NCBI RefSeq assembly: GCF_019649055.1
Contig: NW_026570252.1
Span: 558,001 to 622,000 of the forward strand
DNA from: Paramacrobiotus metropolitanus
Lineage: Eukaryota > Tardigrada > Eutardigrada > Parachela > Macrobiotidae
Direction of reading: 5' to 3'
Length of the DNA: 64,000 nucleotides
Position numbers and translations under genes: made by a program. Shown here piece after piece: positions 36,110 through 51,100 of this stretch (the stretch's first letter is position 1; each line of letters starts with the position of its first letter). Below the pieces are notes generated by a model. The model was not told the DNA's origin, searched no databases, and saw nothing but the letters and a program-made list of their open reading frames with translations.

Positions 36110-39100
36110 ATGACGGAAAAACTCTTGCTGTTTAACTGGCTTACCTTCCGCTTGATCCTGCCCTTCACGCTGCTGGCAGGTATGAAAATCAGATAATAAT
36201 AAATTTCTCGGTACACACCAAACTGTATTTAAATAATTGATTAGTAATCGTTGGATTTATTGTTGAATTTCGTATTTTAATAGGGTAATTTCCGTTTATT
36301 TATTTCTTATTTTCCTTTCTGTATTTTCAGTTTTTTATGGATACAGTAATTTTTATTTTCCTGTTATTATACTTTTTATATTAATTTTTTTACTACATAA
36401 AATTAATTTCATGAAAATGATAATTTCTGAATTTGCGATGGTGCCGTTAAATTAACCGCTTTCCTGTTTGCAGCGTCCATCTTCCGCTTCAATCTCTTCA
36501 GTCTGATTTATGGACTATTTTTCCTCCTGACGCCGCTGGCACGTTCGCCCAATGCATACACGATCAGACGTATGTTTTTTTTATCAAAATCTTGACCTGC
36601 CCTTTATTTTTCAGTTTAAATCTGAATATTGTGAATTATACCGGGAAATGAATTTGAAAATAATATTAAAAAATCATGTAGGTAAATGTGAATTTTAATA
36701 TTTGCTGGAGTATTTCTTTTGCACAATATGCTTTTGAAAAATTGAAAAAAACTAACGTAGAATTAAAATGTAAAAATTATATTTTTGAAAAACTAACAGA
36801 GAAATTGGTAGCATAAAAATAAAATTAAAAATAAATTGTATGTAATAAATAAATTGTCGGCGTTTTTTGCGTATTGTTTCCCCTTCTTTCCGCTTGACGG
36901 GTTGTGTGTCGCAGCGTTGACGAGTGCCGAACTGATTAGATATTCCCTTGTTTATTTTGATTACCAAAATTCGATAACTGTCGCCGGAAAACTGCGGAAT
37001 GCACAGCGTCTTCCATTTGCACAATAGCATTTATCAGTGAAAAATGACTGTTCCAAATGTTGAACACACACCCGTCCCGTGTTGTGCATTTCGCCAGTGT
37101 TTTTCGGGGAAACGAGGTTACCGGGCATTTTGTGCTGATTATGCGGCGCAGGACGACACGGCGTACATTGCGCTGCTGTTGACAAAATGCTCCACTGTGT
37201 CAACATGACCAGCACGGTTATTTACTCTGTCTTGTTACTGAATCTTGTAAATTCCTGTTGGACATGTTGCCGTGTTGTCGTGAATGTTAACAAGTCAGGC
37301 ACGGTTGGGTTTCGACACAAAACGCTGACTTTTACGAGGCTTGTTTCCGAGTTTTATTGTATTGAGATGATCATTATTCGCGCACGCTTCACTGCGGAAT
37401 TAATCAGGCAGAAACGTTTTGTGGGGAAAATTCTACGCAATTTAAAAAAAATTATACCATTGCGTTCAGCATTAAGATTTTTTGTGAAATCCATTATTTT
37501 ATGTTTTCACATGTTGCAGAAATAACAATGCGGAGAATTAAATATGCGAGTGAAAGTGTGGGAATTTCGTTTATAATTATTTCAGATTAGATTTAATAAT
37601 GCCGACAATAAAATGTGTGAGTAGAAAATGTGGGAATTTTTGTATATTTATTTGATAATTTATTCTAAATTTGTTTGAGCTTAATAAAATAAAAACAAAC
37701 AAACCTGTTTTAAATAGTAATAAATTTTTTTCTTGGTTTGCATTTTTCTTAGAATAGTGTACGTTGCTGTAACTTCTCATCTTCGATAATTACTGAAAGC
37801 AGTATTGAAGAAAAAAGCTATTTTTAATATGTTTTTTCAGTGTTGCTTTTCCAGTGCATATCACTCTGAGACGTTTCTTCCCATTTTATTGAAGTTTGAG
37901 TTCCCAATTTAACTGTATTTTATTCCCGATACTATTTTTCAATTTTACGGGGTTGCACACCGTATTTTACAAGATTAGCAGGCTCTCGGTTTTGTTTTGT
38001 TTGTTCTGTTCAGTATTTTCTGTGTTTTACCCCTGTTTTTAGGCTACATAATTTATTTTTTATAATGTTAATTTTACCGGGATTTCAGCAAAATAATGCT
38101 TTAAATTACGGTCTAAATTGGTAGCTGTTTACTGGTAGCACAAACCATATGGCCGCTCGTTGCGAAACAGCGGTGGGTGGCATTTTCAGTCCGTCTGGTA
38201 AGTAATTTAGCCCATGGGAATTTTCTCATAAATTATTTCAGCATTTATCCTAGTCGCAGCAGCTGTTCTATACATAAACACCGTTAATTCCTCCGGTTTT
38301 TGCAGGACACACGGGAGCCCTGATCTGGGCGCTGACGGCCGTATCCGGGCTGTTTATGCTGGCGCAGATTGGCTTCCAGATCGCGTTGGCCGTGCGCAAG
38401 CCCTACGGCCACGAATTCCCCAACTGTACGTGCATGCGCTGCTTTAGAAAATAAATAATTCATTCTGCAACCCTACACTTCAAACGGATACATACTTTAC
38501 ATGCTGGGCGACATGTCAGCGCGGATTGTATTGCGCTGATGTCAGCAGAATGGAAAGGAGGAAATTATTTACAAGAATGAGAAAATGTGCTACTGAAATT
38601 TGATGCCAATTTGTGTGTTGCAGGTTCTTTGAATGAGAATATCACGCGGCAGGTTGGACTGTACCGGTAAGTCAAGTGTGCGGAATCGTAGTACGGTGGC
38701 TGTCAAATGTTATCACAGTGAGGCATTTCCCTACAAGAGCAGATGAAGCCGTCGTCGAGCCGACTAAAAGTTCGCAGAGCGCTTGCAAATCACAATCAAA
38801 AGTTACTGAAAAACAAAAAAAAATTAATTTTTTGAAAGTTAATTAATTCATAATTAATAGTTATTTTTTAGTTAATTTATAATTAGTATAAAAATAAAAC
38901 ATTTTTGATTTTAAATATTAACGTGAATGGTTGTGGGTTATTTGTTCTTATATCTGTACATGGTTTACATATGAGTACATTCTCGGATTTGTGCGTTGTT
39001 AATTGTCAATATTTTCGGCCTCTTCTAAATACCTAAGAGTGTATGGTTTATTATTTAAATATTTTACATTTTATCTATTAAAACGTAGGTTGAAAAACTG

Positions 39101-42100
39101 CTAAAAATAAGCTGGAAATTGCTAAAAAATAATTCTTCGTGCAGACTGGGCAGTGTTCGGTATAAATTGCCGAAGGTAATTTCGGTCAGCCGTTTCTACT
39201 GTTTGTAAACAGAATAAAAATCGGGTTGTTTTTCGAAGCGATTTCAATGTGGTAAGAGATTTTGAGTCTGCCGCTCAGGACAAACGTAAAAAAAATCGAC
39301 AGAAAATTGAAAAACAAATCGTAGAAATTTCTGCAGATAATGGTATTTATTGTTTCCGCACAGACTGGACAGCGCGCGGTTCAACCACGTGGTGCGGCTG
39401 GTCCTCCCGGACGTGGTGGTCTTCCTCATCGCCGTGGTGCTGGCCGTGCTGGCCTACCGCGTGCAGAGCGCCAATGCCGACGCTCCGTCCAACGCCGACG
39501 AGAATCTGCGGCCGCACCGCGAAGCCCGCCCCGGACTGTTGCGGCTCTGCACGGAGCTGGTCATCCTCATCTTCGTCCTGGCCGCCGGGATTATCTCGCC
39601 CTCCCTCATCTCCTCCTTATACTTCCTCTGTTTCCTGTTTATGGGGACGTTCTGGGCGTGTCTGGGCAATGCGGAGAAATTATTCGTGAAATATGTCAGA
39701 TACGGACTGCTGCTGTTCTGCGCCGCGCATCTCGCCGTGTTCTTCATCTACCAGATGGACTATATTCAGGATGTGCTGGATAAGGACTCTTTCCCATCAC
39801 GGTAAGGGTTTGGGCGATTTTTGAGGATTTTTGGGAATGTTTCTGATTTTTTTTTTGAATATTTTTTCAGTTTTTTTCCCGGTTTTTTTGGTTTTTTAAA
39901 TTATTTTTTACTTTTTTGCCGAATATTTCCGACGCAAGTAAGAATAAAGCGGATAAGGACTTTTTCGCGTCGCGGTATGGTGTCGGCTGTTTTTTGAGCA
40001 TTTTTGAGAATGTTTCTAATATTTTTTCGAATTGTCGGAATATTTTTGGTGTGTTTTTTTCCGCTGGTTTTTGATATCTTTTCAGTTAAATGTTTTAGTT
40101 TTTTTGCCGAATATTTTTGATGTAATTCAGCATGTACTGGATAAGGCCTCGTTCCCGTCGCGGTAAGGCGTCGTAGAATTTGCTGCATTTTTGTGATAAT
40201 TTTTTGGAAATTTTTTTAATATAATTTTTCGATTATTTAACTTTTTTATCTTTTTTGAAATATTTTTTCCAGATATTTTCGGTGTAATTCCGGCATAATC
40301 GAGTTGTTCCGAGTTGTTTAAAGAAAGTTGGGAAAAGTGGTTTAATTTTGCAAGTTTGAAAATTCGTAGTTATTGATCAACCGCTATGATTCTGGGCGCC
40401 TTATACATGGATGAGCAATCGTAGTGTAAGGGATATTTAGCCATGACTCGTTATACCTGATTGGATCGCCTTTTCTCTCTAATTTTCTTTAAGAATTGGT
40501 TGATCAAAAAATGGGATATTAGATCAATGTTTTTTCTATGGACATCTTTTTTTGTTTGCCCATCAGCATTTTCTGCCAGCTGTTGCAGTGATAAAAAAAT
40601 TGTGGGAAAAATTTTTACACGTGAATTTTATCACAAATTACCAGAAATTATTTTGATTAGTTACGTGTTTCTCTGTTTTGTTAATGTGTTGCGTTACAAT
40701 ATGCTGGTCTGCGTGGTGATAATCGTAGTGCAATGGTTGCTAACGCAGAGATGGCATGCTAATCATGGCTGATCTAACTTTGTATATATCGCCGCACTGT
40801 AATTATAGAAATGATTTTTTATCCGGTTTCTGTCGAGCTGAGTTGTTCTTTTAAAAAAACATATATGGAAATGAATTAAAAAAGCAACTGTGCAAGTACC
40901 AACTCAATAAATAATAACCAGTAAACGGCAAAATATTTAAAAGAACAAATGCAGACTATTTTACAAATCGACCGTAAAAATAAGCAGTAGTCGGTAAACA
41001 AGAAAATATTTATGAAATAGTAAAAAAAATATTGGATAGTGGTGGTGAATAATGGTAGCTAATAAACAGGAAAATAATCTGGAATTTGGGCAGGTTGGTG
41101 GGGCTGCTGGCGTTGATCCGCGTGGACTGCGGGGAGCCGCGCGATCTGCGCTACCATTCCACGCAGTGGTATAAATTCGTCAATCCCGCGATCCTCATCG
41201 TCCTGTACTACCTCCTGGCCTCGCACATCCGCCAGTGGAAAGGCTACTCGGTAAGCAGCGCCACCTGTCCCTCTTTTCAGCCATCCTCTTGCCCCATCAG
41301 CCGTACAGTTATTATGTTTTTTTATAATTCTTATTGTTATTATAGGGTTTTTTCATAATTATTTATTATTGTACATTTTTTCATCATTAATAATAATTTT
41401 TTTAATCATTAATTTTTCCGCAATAAATTTTTTGAATTTGTTTTTTAATTTTTGAAACTGATTTTTTGAATTTTTTAATCAGTAATATAATAATAATATG
41501 ATCTTGTTAATTTGTTATAAGCCGATTACAGTAGTCAAGCTCCATCGGCGATATTTAAATCAGACGAATAAAACGATGTTTTGATTTCCTTATTTGTAAA
41601 AATTGTAGTGCTAATTTTGGTATACTTTTGTTTGGTAAATTATAGAAAATAAATTAATTTTTCCCTTAACGTACATATCTCGATTTGGAATTTTTTTACT
41701 TATTGTTAGGTTATGTTTTTTTTAAATTTCTTATTCCCTTAACGCAGATATCTCAAGAGGGGATTTGAAATGTTTTTACTTAAGTTAGTTTTTTAAAATT
41801 TAATTGTGTATCGGTAAAAGGAAGGATGTTGTTGACGGTGCGTGATGGTGTGTTTTGTTTTGTGTGTTTTTGAAGGGGTTGTATGCATTGCAGCGCATCC
41901 GGAATCCCTTCACGCAGTACCGGGTAAGATCGCGGCTGGTGCGGAGTGCGTCCTCCTCGGGGGGCGGTGGCGGGGGTGTCAGTGGCGTGGAGAGTGTCAT
42001 TGTCGCTAATCCGCGTCCAGACCCCACGGGGGCCCGGCTGCCCCCTCATGTGAGTGTTCTTTCCCCTCTTTCTTCCCTCTTCCTGTCTTTTCTCCCGGGC

Positions 42101-45100
42101 TATGGGGCTGTGTGGTGTGCCGTGTGGTGTGTCGCGTCGCTGGAGTGTTTGTGCGTGTTTGAGTGTTGTGGTAGAATCAAGAAATGAAAAAAATGTACGC
42201 ATTAATCAATTAACCGCCGAATTTCTGCCGCATGGTGCCTCTTTTTTGCTTCTCTTCCCTACAGACCTTTTCCATCTGGGCGGCTGAGGATATTCCTGTA
42301 TGTGCACACAGGGATGATTTAAGTTTCGACTGACTGCTAAATGCCCGCCCTTAACGCTTGTTAACTAATTTTTTCTTGCATAAGAATGCCGGTGAAGCGC
42401 TCCATTATTTCTAATTTATTCGCGAATTATTTTGTTTCGTATTCTTAGGTTTATTTTAGTACTAGTGATGTAGTCTTCGATTTAAGTTATTATGTTTCAG
42501 TTTAATATTTTATAAGTTCTTCTGGTATTTTTTTTTAGTAAGCTCGATAGCGTAAGATTTAAAATTGGTTTTCTTTAATTTTTTTTTCATATTATGTCTA
42601 GGTTGTGGTGCTGCGGTTTGCTAACGTAGTTGTCTTATTTAATTTAGCGAACATTAAAATTAATTGTTTTTTTATCCTTATTTAGTTGTTATTCATTTTA
42701 CTAATAGTGTAATATTGTTTACTTGATTTATTTCGGTATTTATTAGTATTTTGATCTGGTATTTTCCTTATTGGGCCACGTACTGGCGCATTGGACATGG
42801 CGTGGAAATTGTACTAAGTTTTAATTTGATTTCGTTGAATAAGTGGCTGCTGGCATTCTCCTTTTGCCGTTTATTTTGCTGCTTCACAAGAGCGAATATT
42901 TTTGGATAAATATTTTTGCTTATTTCATAGTTGCTGTTGGCAGTTAGCGGACTGTAAACAAGCGAACTTATTTAATCTCGACACATTGCATTTTGTTAAA
43001 TTTATGCTACGCCGCGCCGCTGAAAAATATATCTGCCGCATTTTATTAAAAAATCTTTACAAAATAGGTGTTCATTGGAAGAAAATTAATCTGGGCAGAT
43101 TTTATTTTTTAAAAATGTTTGTACGCAGCGCCGTTGAAAAATAAATTGGCCGCAGTTTATTAAAAAAAATAGGATATTTATTGGAAAAAAATCCCGGTAA
43201 ATTTATTGACGCTCTATATTAACAGCTCCTGCATCCGGCGGCGGGCCGGCCGGTGTCCTTCAACGCGGCCCGCGAGGCGGTGACCATCGAGGCGTTGCCG
43301 CCGTCGCCGCACTCGGAGACCTCGATGCACCACTACCGCATCCGCATGGTGCTGCAGTACCTGGGGCGGGTGTTCGTCAAGCAGTCCTACATCATGTCCC
43401 TGATCGCCATGATGTCCTGGTCCGTCATCTACCATTCCTGGATGACCTTCGTCTTCCTGCTGTGCGCCATCTTCCTGTGGCTGATGCCGTCGTCGCGGGA
43501 TTTTTGTCTGAAATTATCCCCGGTGTATACGCTGTACGCGGAGATTCTGCTGATGGCGCAGTTCGTGTTCAGTCTGGATATTTCCAAGGAGATCAACAGT
43601 ATTGAGGCGCGGAGTTACGTGGATTTCAAGGCTATTGGGTTTGATCGCAGTGATAATCCCGTGTTCGATCTGGCCATAAGGGTACGGAGATTTTCTGTGG
43701 TCGGTTTTCTTAATTAAATTTTGGGTATAATTTTCTAGTAGATTATTTTTTTTCAGTTATGGCAAGATATTTTGTGTTATTTCAATTATGGTTGTAATTT
43801 TGGCATTTTAATCTTCGGTTTTAATCTGAAATATTATGTAACGATTTTATTTTTTTAAAAAATGTTTTCGATCCAAACGATTGTTCTCTGTTTCGGTTCA
43901 TTTTATTTTGATACATTATTATTTTTGATAATTGTTTTGCCGAATTAAGTTTGTCTGTGTGGGGTGTGTTCTTGTTTCAATTTTTGCAGATTTATTTCCG
44001 GTTAATTTCCTGTTTGTAAATTTTGCAGTTGATTTTTTATTTAGATTTAATTTGTCATTTTTTTAATCCGTGTTATATGTTTTTGGACTATTATTTGAGG
44101 AAAGGATTTTTCCTACAATTTGGATTTCCGTTTAGTGTTGTTAATGGGCCAACCTGAATGTTTTATTCTTGACTTTATTCTCGTTATTTTCGATTATAAA
44201 ATTCTTCTGCATGTAAAATTAATTTTTAATTTATTCTTTATTTTACTTGCGTTTTTTTTTGAATTTACTGTTTTTATTTTTTGTTGATACTGACGATGTA
44301 TCGATGTGTAGTCCATGTTCACCTTCTTTTTCTGGGCAACCTTTATTTCATTAAATATTTTCATTTATTCGTTTTCGATTGATTTTACTTGATTTTTTGT
44401 CGGTACTTATTCTAGATTTGGCTGGTGAATATTTTTACTGTTGTCTTGTATTTGTCGCTGATAAATACTTTTAATCGGGATTTTCCTGTATCTTTTAACG
44501 AATTTGTTTTTCTGCCGGTGTGTGGTCCATGTTCACCTTCTTTTTCTGGACAACCCTCATTTTATTTAATATTTTTATTTAATCGTCTTCCATTGATTCT
44601 AATTGATTTTTCGTTTTTTAATTATTTTGCATTTGGCTGGTGAATATTATAATGTTTTCTTGTATTTTTTACTAGTAAATATTTTTCTGGATTGTTCTGT
44701 ATTTTTTTACCCAAATGTTTTTCTGTCGGTGGGTAGTCCATGTTCACGTTCTTCTTCTGGACGACGCTCCGCCTGTTTATGCGCGAACGGCAAGCGGCGC
44801 AGTCGGCGTCGGAGGAGAGCGGTTACGGCGTCAACCTGGACGACGTGACGGCGCAGAACGCCAGCATCGCCTCGCCGGTGTCGGACTACGCGCTGCTGGA
44901 CCCGGGGACGCACAACTGGCTGCGCCTGATCGGCCGCAGCATCCGCATCCTCATGATCAAGTTCTGGATCGCGCTGTGCTGCGCCATGCTGCTGCTGATC
45001 AGCATGCAGGGCAAGGTGGTCATCTACCGCATCGTCTACATGGCCCTTCTCCTCTGCTTCGTCGTCATGCTGCAGGTAATTAAGAATTCAGCAAAAAACA

Positions 45101-48100
45101 ATTTTACAAAGTATTTTATAATTATTTTTACAGTCCTCAATTTTTTATAAGTGTTTTCTTTTTATTACTGGAATATTTTCTGTAATTATTTTCAGTGTGC
45201 AGTTAATTCGTGACGCTTGTTTTTAGTTTGAATATACATGACAGTATTAAATTCATGTAAAATAAAAAAATATACTTAACGTAAAAGATCAACATTATAA
45301 CTGTATTTATTACGAGCATTTTGCAATCAGTAGCGAGTTTAGCTACAGTAAATCGCACACAGCGAGACGCCATTGTGACACTACACTACGCTATTGCAAT
45401 ATTAGTAGTACAGCATAGAGAAATTGGCTATGTGCTGTCAAAATACATCACAATGTTTGTGTTCAGAAATTGCTGATTTATTTTGTGGTTAATGCGTTGT
45501 GCTATCTATCGTTATAAAACTTTGAGCGATACGAAAATACGGGAAAGCGGGCGCTATTTCCGCAATCCCCACTGCGGTCAGAACGTTCTAGAAATGCTTT
45601 TGACAGCAGTTTAAAATTAAAATTTTTGAGTTGTGATTATTGTGATTTAATCGATTTATCCCAGGTGTTAGTATTGTTTCACAGTTCATAAATTTTGTAC
45701 TTAATCCAAATTCAGGTTTAATTAAGCCGTTGTCGTTTTCTGGCATGGACACGCTAATTGTATTGCCAGTTGCATTTTATTTCCCGTACCCCGTTTCGGT
45801 AAATTATAACTGAATAATTCAGCAGTATGAAAATAATTTTAGAAAATTATAAGATTCTTGAATAAAAAGTTGATGCGGTTGCGATTTTATTCGATTTTTA
45901 TTTGGTCGCCAGTCCAGTTGTATTTTGACAGGTGTCGTACACGGTGTGGCGGAAGATGCTGTACGTGTTCTGGGTGACGGTGATCTTCTACTCGATGGTG
46001 GTGCTGCTGCTCATCTACACCTACCAGTTCAAACATTTCCCGGAATACTGGCAGAATTTCACGCGCCTTTCACCGGAAACGTAAGTGCTGACCTTATAAG
46101 AATTTATTTTACGTGCGCGATAATTTTCAACATTGTATTTGTCGATTTTATTCTCAACTTGAAATAAAATTTAAAATTTCGGTTGTGCAGTAGTTTCCTG
46201 AAATTTTAGCAAAAAGGTTGGATAAATTTTGATATTAGAGTTTCTTTAGTTAGTACCGGGTGAAGTGATAGTTACAGAAGAGTTTGGTTTGCCACTGCAC
46301 TACGTTATTCCGATAAATGTTGAACGGACTAAAATCAACGATGATGGAACAGTACTGAATTTCGGATACAACTTGTGTAAAATGAAAACGGAATTTTGGC
46401 GAAATATCAAGCAGTTATATCCGCTGGAAGCAAAAGGGATTTTGTGAGGAGATATATTACAATAAAACTGCAGGAATATTACTGAATTTTTTGATTGAAA
46501 TACAATAAATATTATGAAAAATAAAACGGGAATTTTTTTGGTAAAATGTTAAACAGTTTCGGCCGAGTTGAAATGAGGTTAAATTTTGTGATGAATAGCG
46601 TGGAGTAAAATTAAGCTGAAGTAGAACAAAATTTTTGGTGCAATAATTTTTACAGAGTTTGAAATTATGGAAAAATAAAATATTACGGTAAACAAAATAT
46701 GCAGCAGGAATAAAAAATTCTGATTAGCATAAAATTTTACAGTTGGGGTAACCGGGAATTTCTGACTGCAAGAAATTTACAAAATCCAGAAAAACTTTAT
46801 CAGTTGAACTAAAATGGGAAATTCTGGTGAAATAAATTACTGCATACATGTGGCGTTCATTTAAAAACTGAAATATGAAAAAATAAATAATAAATAAAAT
46901 AGTTACTAAATTTATTGAAATATTGCGTAAATTTGAGAAATAAATAAATTGAAATCTTGCATAAATTTGAAAAATAAAAAAAATGAGAAAATAAATAAGT
47001 TGAAATATGGCATACATTTCGCGGGTCGGTTGCAGATTGGCGGATTTCGGTCTGGAGAAGTACAACGAGTTCGATAAGGGCGCGCTGGTGGTGGGCTTAC
47101 TGACGCCGACAGCCTTCCTCATCCTGTGCATTTTACAACTGCACTACTTCCACAAACATTTTCTCCACATCACCAGCAAGCAGGACGGCCAGTACAAGCT
47201 GCCCTCCTTCCAGATCGAGAACCAGTCCACCGACATGGCCAAACCCTCGGGCTTCTTCCTGCGCTGCGTCCAGTTCGTCTACCGCTGGGGCCATTTACTG
47301 CTGGAATTCTCTTGGCGCCTCCTCGAGATCCACATCCTCAAGGTAAAACGCCCAGCAAGAAGAGAATTTATTAACAATAATAGTAATAATAATAAACAAA
47401 TAATAAAAAAATTAGCAATCAGAAATAGAATAAAACGAGTAAATAATAATAGTAAATATAATATTAATAAATAATAATAATAAAAAATATGCGAATATTC
47501 GTCATTGCTTTCTTTGCGTTAGTATGCGTTGTATGCGCTACTTTGCTGATATGAAAACGGAGGTTGTTGCCAGTGTGTGCCACGCTTCGTCGCTATATCA
47601 GATGGGGTCTGATGGGCGCTGCAATAGTAGTATTTTTTATCATTGTGTATTGTTTGGATGTTTTCGGGAAAATGTGTTCTTTATGATATTATAATGTATG
47701 GTTTGTTTTAAATTCCAGGTAACTTAGAGTGGTTTTTTTTATTGCATTTTCATCCTTTCTTTTGCTAAGAAAAAACTAGATAATTAATTTTCTGTTTTCC
47801 AGTAAATATTCACAAAGTTGAGAGGTGGTCCAAGAACACAGTAAGCCGCCCTTACACTACGTTTAATCACAATGTTTCGTGTACGCTGCAATTACGTTAA
47901 TCACACTAGTTGGCCAGTTGTCGTTAAATGCCGGTTTTTTTTACTGAATTATTATCGGAAATTCGTTCTACGAGTTTTGATATTTTTTTTCTGATTACAT
48001 TTTCAGTATTTTCTTTATTCGGCTGTTATATTTTTGAACAAAATCTTAGTGGAAATTGTAGTTATCTTTTTTTTAATTTTGCGAAAATAAAAGTTCTACT

Positions 48101-51100
48101 GCTCATAATTATGCTGCACGAATTCCGTAAAAATTCAGCGAAAAAGAATGGAGTGAAAAAGAAATTGGTGAAATCAGTGGAAAAAAATGAATTCACTAAA
48201 AAAAAGCAGGGGAGTAATTTTCTTCTGTGACATTAGGTGTGTCTGTTTACCATCTTTCTGGCGGCGGTGCTGGACGTGTCGGCGATCAATCTGATCTTCA
48301 TCCTGCTGGTGGCCATCTCGCTGATGGCGTATAACGGCGTGGCGGTGGTGGCGCAGAGCTCCAGCGGGATCGCCGCGGTCCTGGTCATCGTCAAGATGAT
48401 CTACCAGCTGCGCATGGTCAAAGAGGAGAACTTCTCCGCCAACTGCACCTGGTTGAACGCCTCCAACTTCAACCGCACCGACAACGACTGGGTCGGCTTC
48501 CGTAAGGTGCCGGACATCGCGCACGAACTGCGGGTGTATATTTCCGTCATTTTGATCGTCACGCTGCGGGCGATCATCGTGCAGCGCCATCGGTAAGCGG
48601 AAAAAAAATTACCGACGTTACAGTAATTAATGAAAATAAGTTTTGTTATCGATGGAATAGTACTGACATTTAATTTCGGCTTTTTTGATTTAATTCAGCA
48701 TTTTTTTTTGAATTTAGTGATTCTTTCGTGCAGTTTTGATTACTAATTAATTTTACGCTTTGTGCATCCAGAGTTTTTAAAAAAGAATGGCTGGCTGATA
48801 TTGTTTTAAAGAATATTATTTGATTTAATTTATAAATTTTTCATTTGATGTTAATTTACTAAGTCGTGGTCGCTTATATGAATATTGCGAACAAAATACG
48901 AAAAATTCCGTCCTGTTTTTTGTTTATTCATGCATGATTTTACCAATAATCTGCTGTTTGGGCGTAATTAGTATGAATATATTTAAATGAATCAATTTAA
49001 AAAAATAAAGAAAACTGCGATCAAAAGTAAAATAAAAACCGAAGAAAATTACTTGTTATTTTTTCCTGATTTTTAATAAAAATTTCGGGTGGTGGTGTGA
49101 TTATTGTGCAAAAATAGGTATTTCGCGGAGTCGATCCCGGTGAACCAGCTGCCGAAACCGGGGATCGTCTTCCCGGGGGTGGAGCGGAAGGACGCGGACG
49201 TGGGTCTCGTGTCGTGCATCCAGTACCTATGGAACTACGGCTTCTACCGGTTCGGCCTGGAGATCTGCTTCGTGACGATGGTGATCAATATGTGCACCCG
49301 GCTGGACGTGTTCGCCGTCATGTACGGCATCCTCCTCCTCATCATGTTCATGCTCAGCCGGCGCGCGTTGGCCAAAATCTGGGGGGTGTACGTCGTCGTC
49401 CTCGGGCTGCTGCTGCCGTTGCAGTATCTGCTGGTGCTGGGTATTCCGCGCGGATTGTGCATCAGTACGTAGAACCCGTCTGAAATGAAATAAAATTCTG
49501 ACAAATAAATTTTTTTGATTTTATTTTCGCAATATTTTTGCTTTGCGAAACAAGGAAACAGTATTTTCGATTTTGTATTAAGTAATTATTTAAAAAATTC
49601 AGTTTTTTATCAGTTGTGCGAAGCTCGACTTGATTTTGCAGCGATCTGAAAGGAAATGAAATTTGAAATTATAAAAAGAGAAATTTTTTTGAAACTTGAA
49701 ATCAGTTTAACCGGCGAAAACAATATGAAAACGTGTCTTGATTCTTGAGGCGTGTTATAATAGAAATGGCGGTTGTCGATTTACGCCTCTGCACTACAAT
49801 CTGGTGTTAGAAAATTACAACCTCGACTTGAGAGTTTTAGACTACTATTCCGGTAATCTACTTGAAGAATTTACAAAAAAAGACTATTTAATTTAATTAG
49901 CGTTTCTAATTTGATTGTATTTACTTTTTCTAACGTATTCAGTTTATTTCTGGAATATTATTGCTGTTCCGAACAAGGAACAGTGTTTTCCAAGTTCTTA
50001 TTTTTGGCTTTCAGTTAAGTACAGTAGTCTTTTAAAAATTGATTTTTTTTTATGAATTGTACGAAGCTCGGCTTGATTTTGCAGTGATCTGAAATGAAAT
50101 TTGAATTTAAGAAAAATGAATTATTTTAAAATTCAATTTAACCAGTGAAAACGGTATGAAAACGTGTCTAAAGGCGCGCTATATGAGACAACTTTGAGAA
50201 GGCGGCTGATGATTGACGCCTCTGCACTACAATCTCGTGTGTGAAAATTACAACCACGACTTGAGAGTCTTAGACTACTATTCCGGTAATCTACTTGAAC
50301 AATTCACAAAAAAACTGTTTAATTTAATTAGCGTTTCTGATTTAATTGTATTTCATTTTTCTAACGTATTTAATTTAATTGGGGAATATTAATTTAACGG
50401 ATAATATTTTTTGATTAAATAATTTGACGTTTTCGTCCATGCGTAGCGGATACAAGGGATGGAAATCGATTCAATAATGAGTCACACTATTAATGAATTT
50501 TCAGTATTATTGCTTCGTACGAATTGTTAGCACATTATTTGATTTATTAGAAAAATCATGCTGGGATCGGCAAAATTTTTATGAATAGCAATGGGGAAAT
50601 TTTGCACGCTGTGTGGAGCTCCACGGGATCGAACGAAACGCAGTAATAATTTACACTGACAGTAAAATTTAAATATTAATTTCCTCAGTAGACTTAGACT
50701 GGAATTTTTGATTTAAAATGCGGAACAACGATTTACACGATAATATATTTTTTATGAAATATGATTTGCCCTTTTTTTAATGCCTTCATGGGATCAAAAA
50801 ATATACACAAAAATATTTTTATGAAATATATTTTGCCCTTTTTTTAACGCCTCCATGGGATAAAAAATATACACTATAATATTTTTATGAAATATAATTT
50901 CCCTTCTTTTATCGTATCCGTGGGATCGAAAAATATGTACAAAAATATTTTTATGGAAATATACAGTAATTTGCCCTTTTTTTAACGCCTCCATTGGATT
51001 AAAAAATATACCCAATAATATTTTTATGAAATATATTTTGCCCTTTTTTTCAGCGTATCCCTGGGATCGGCTGGATGCCACCAAGATCTTCACGGCGGAA

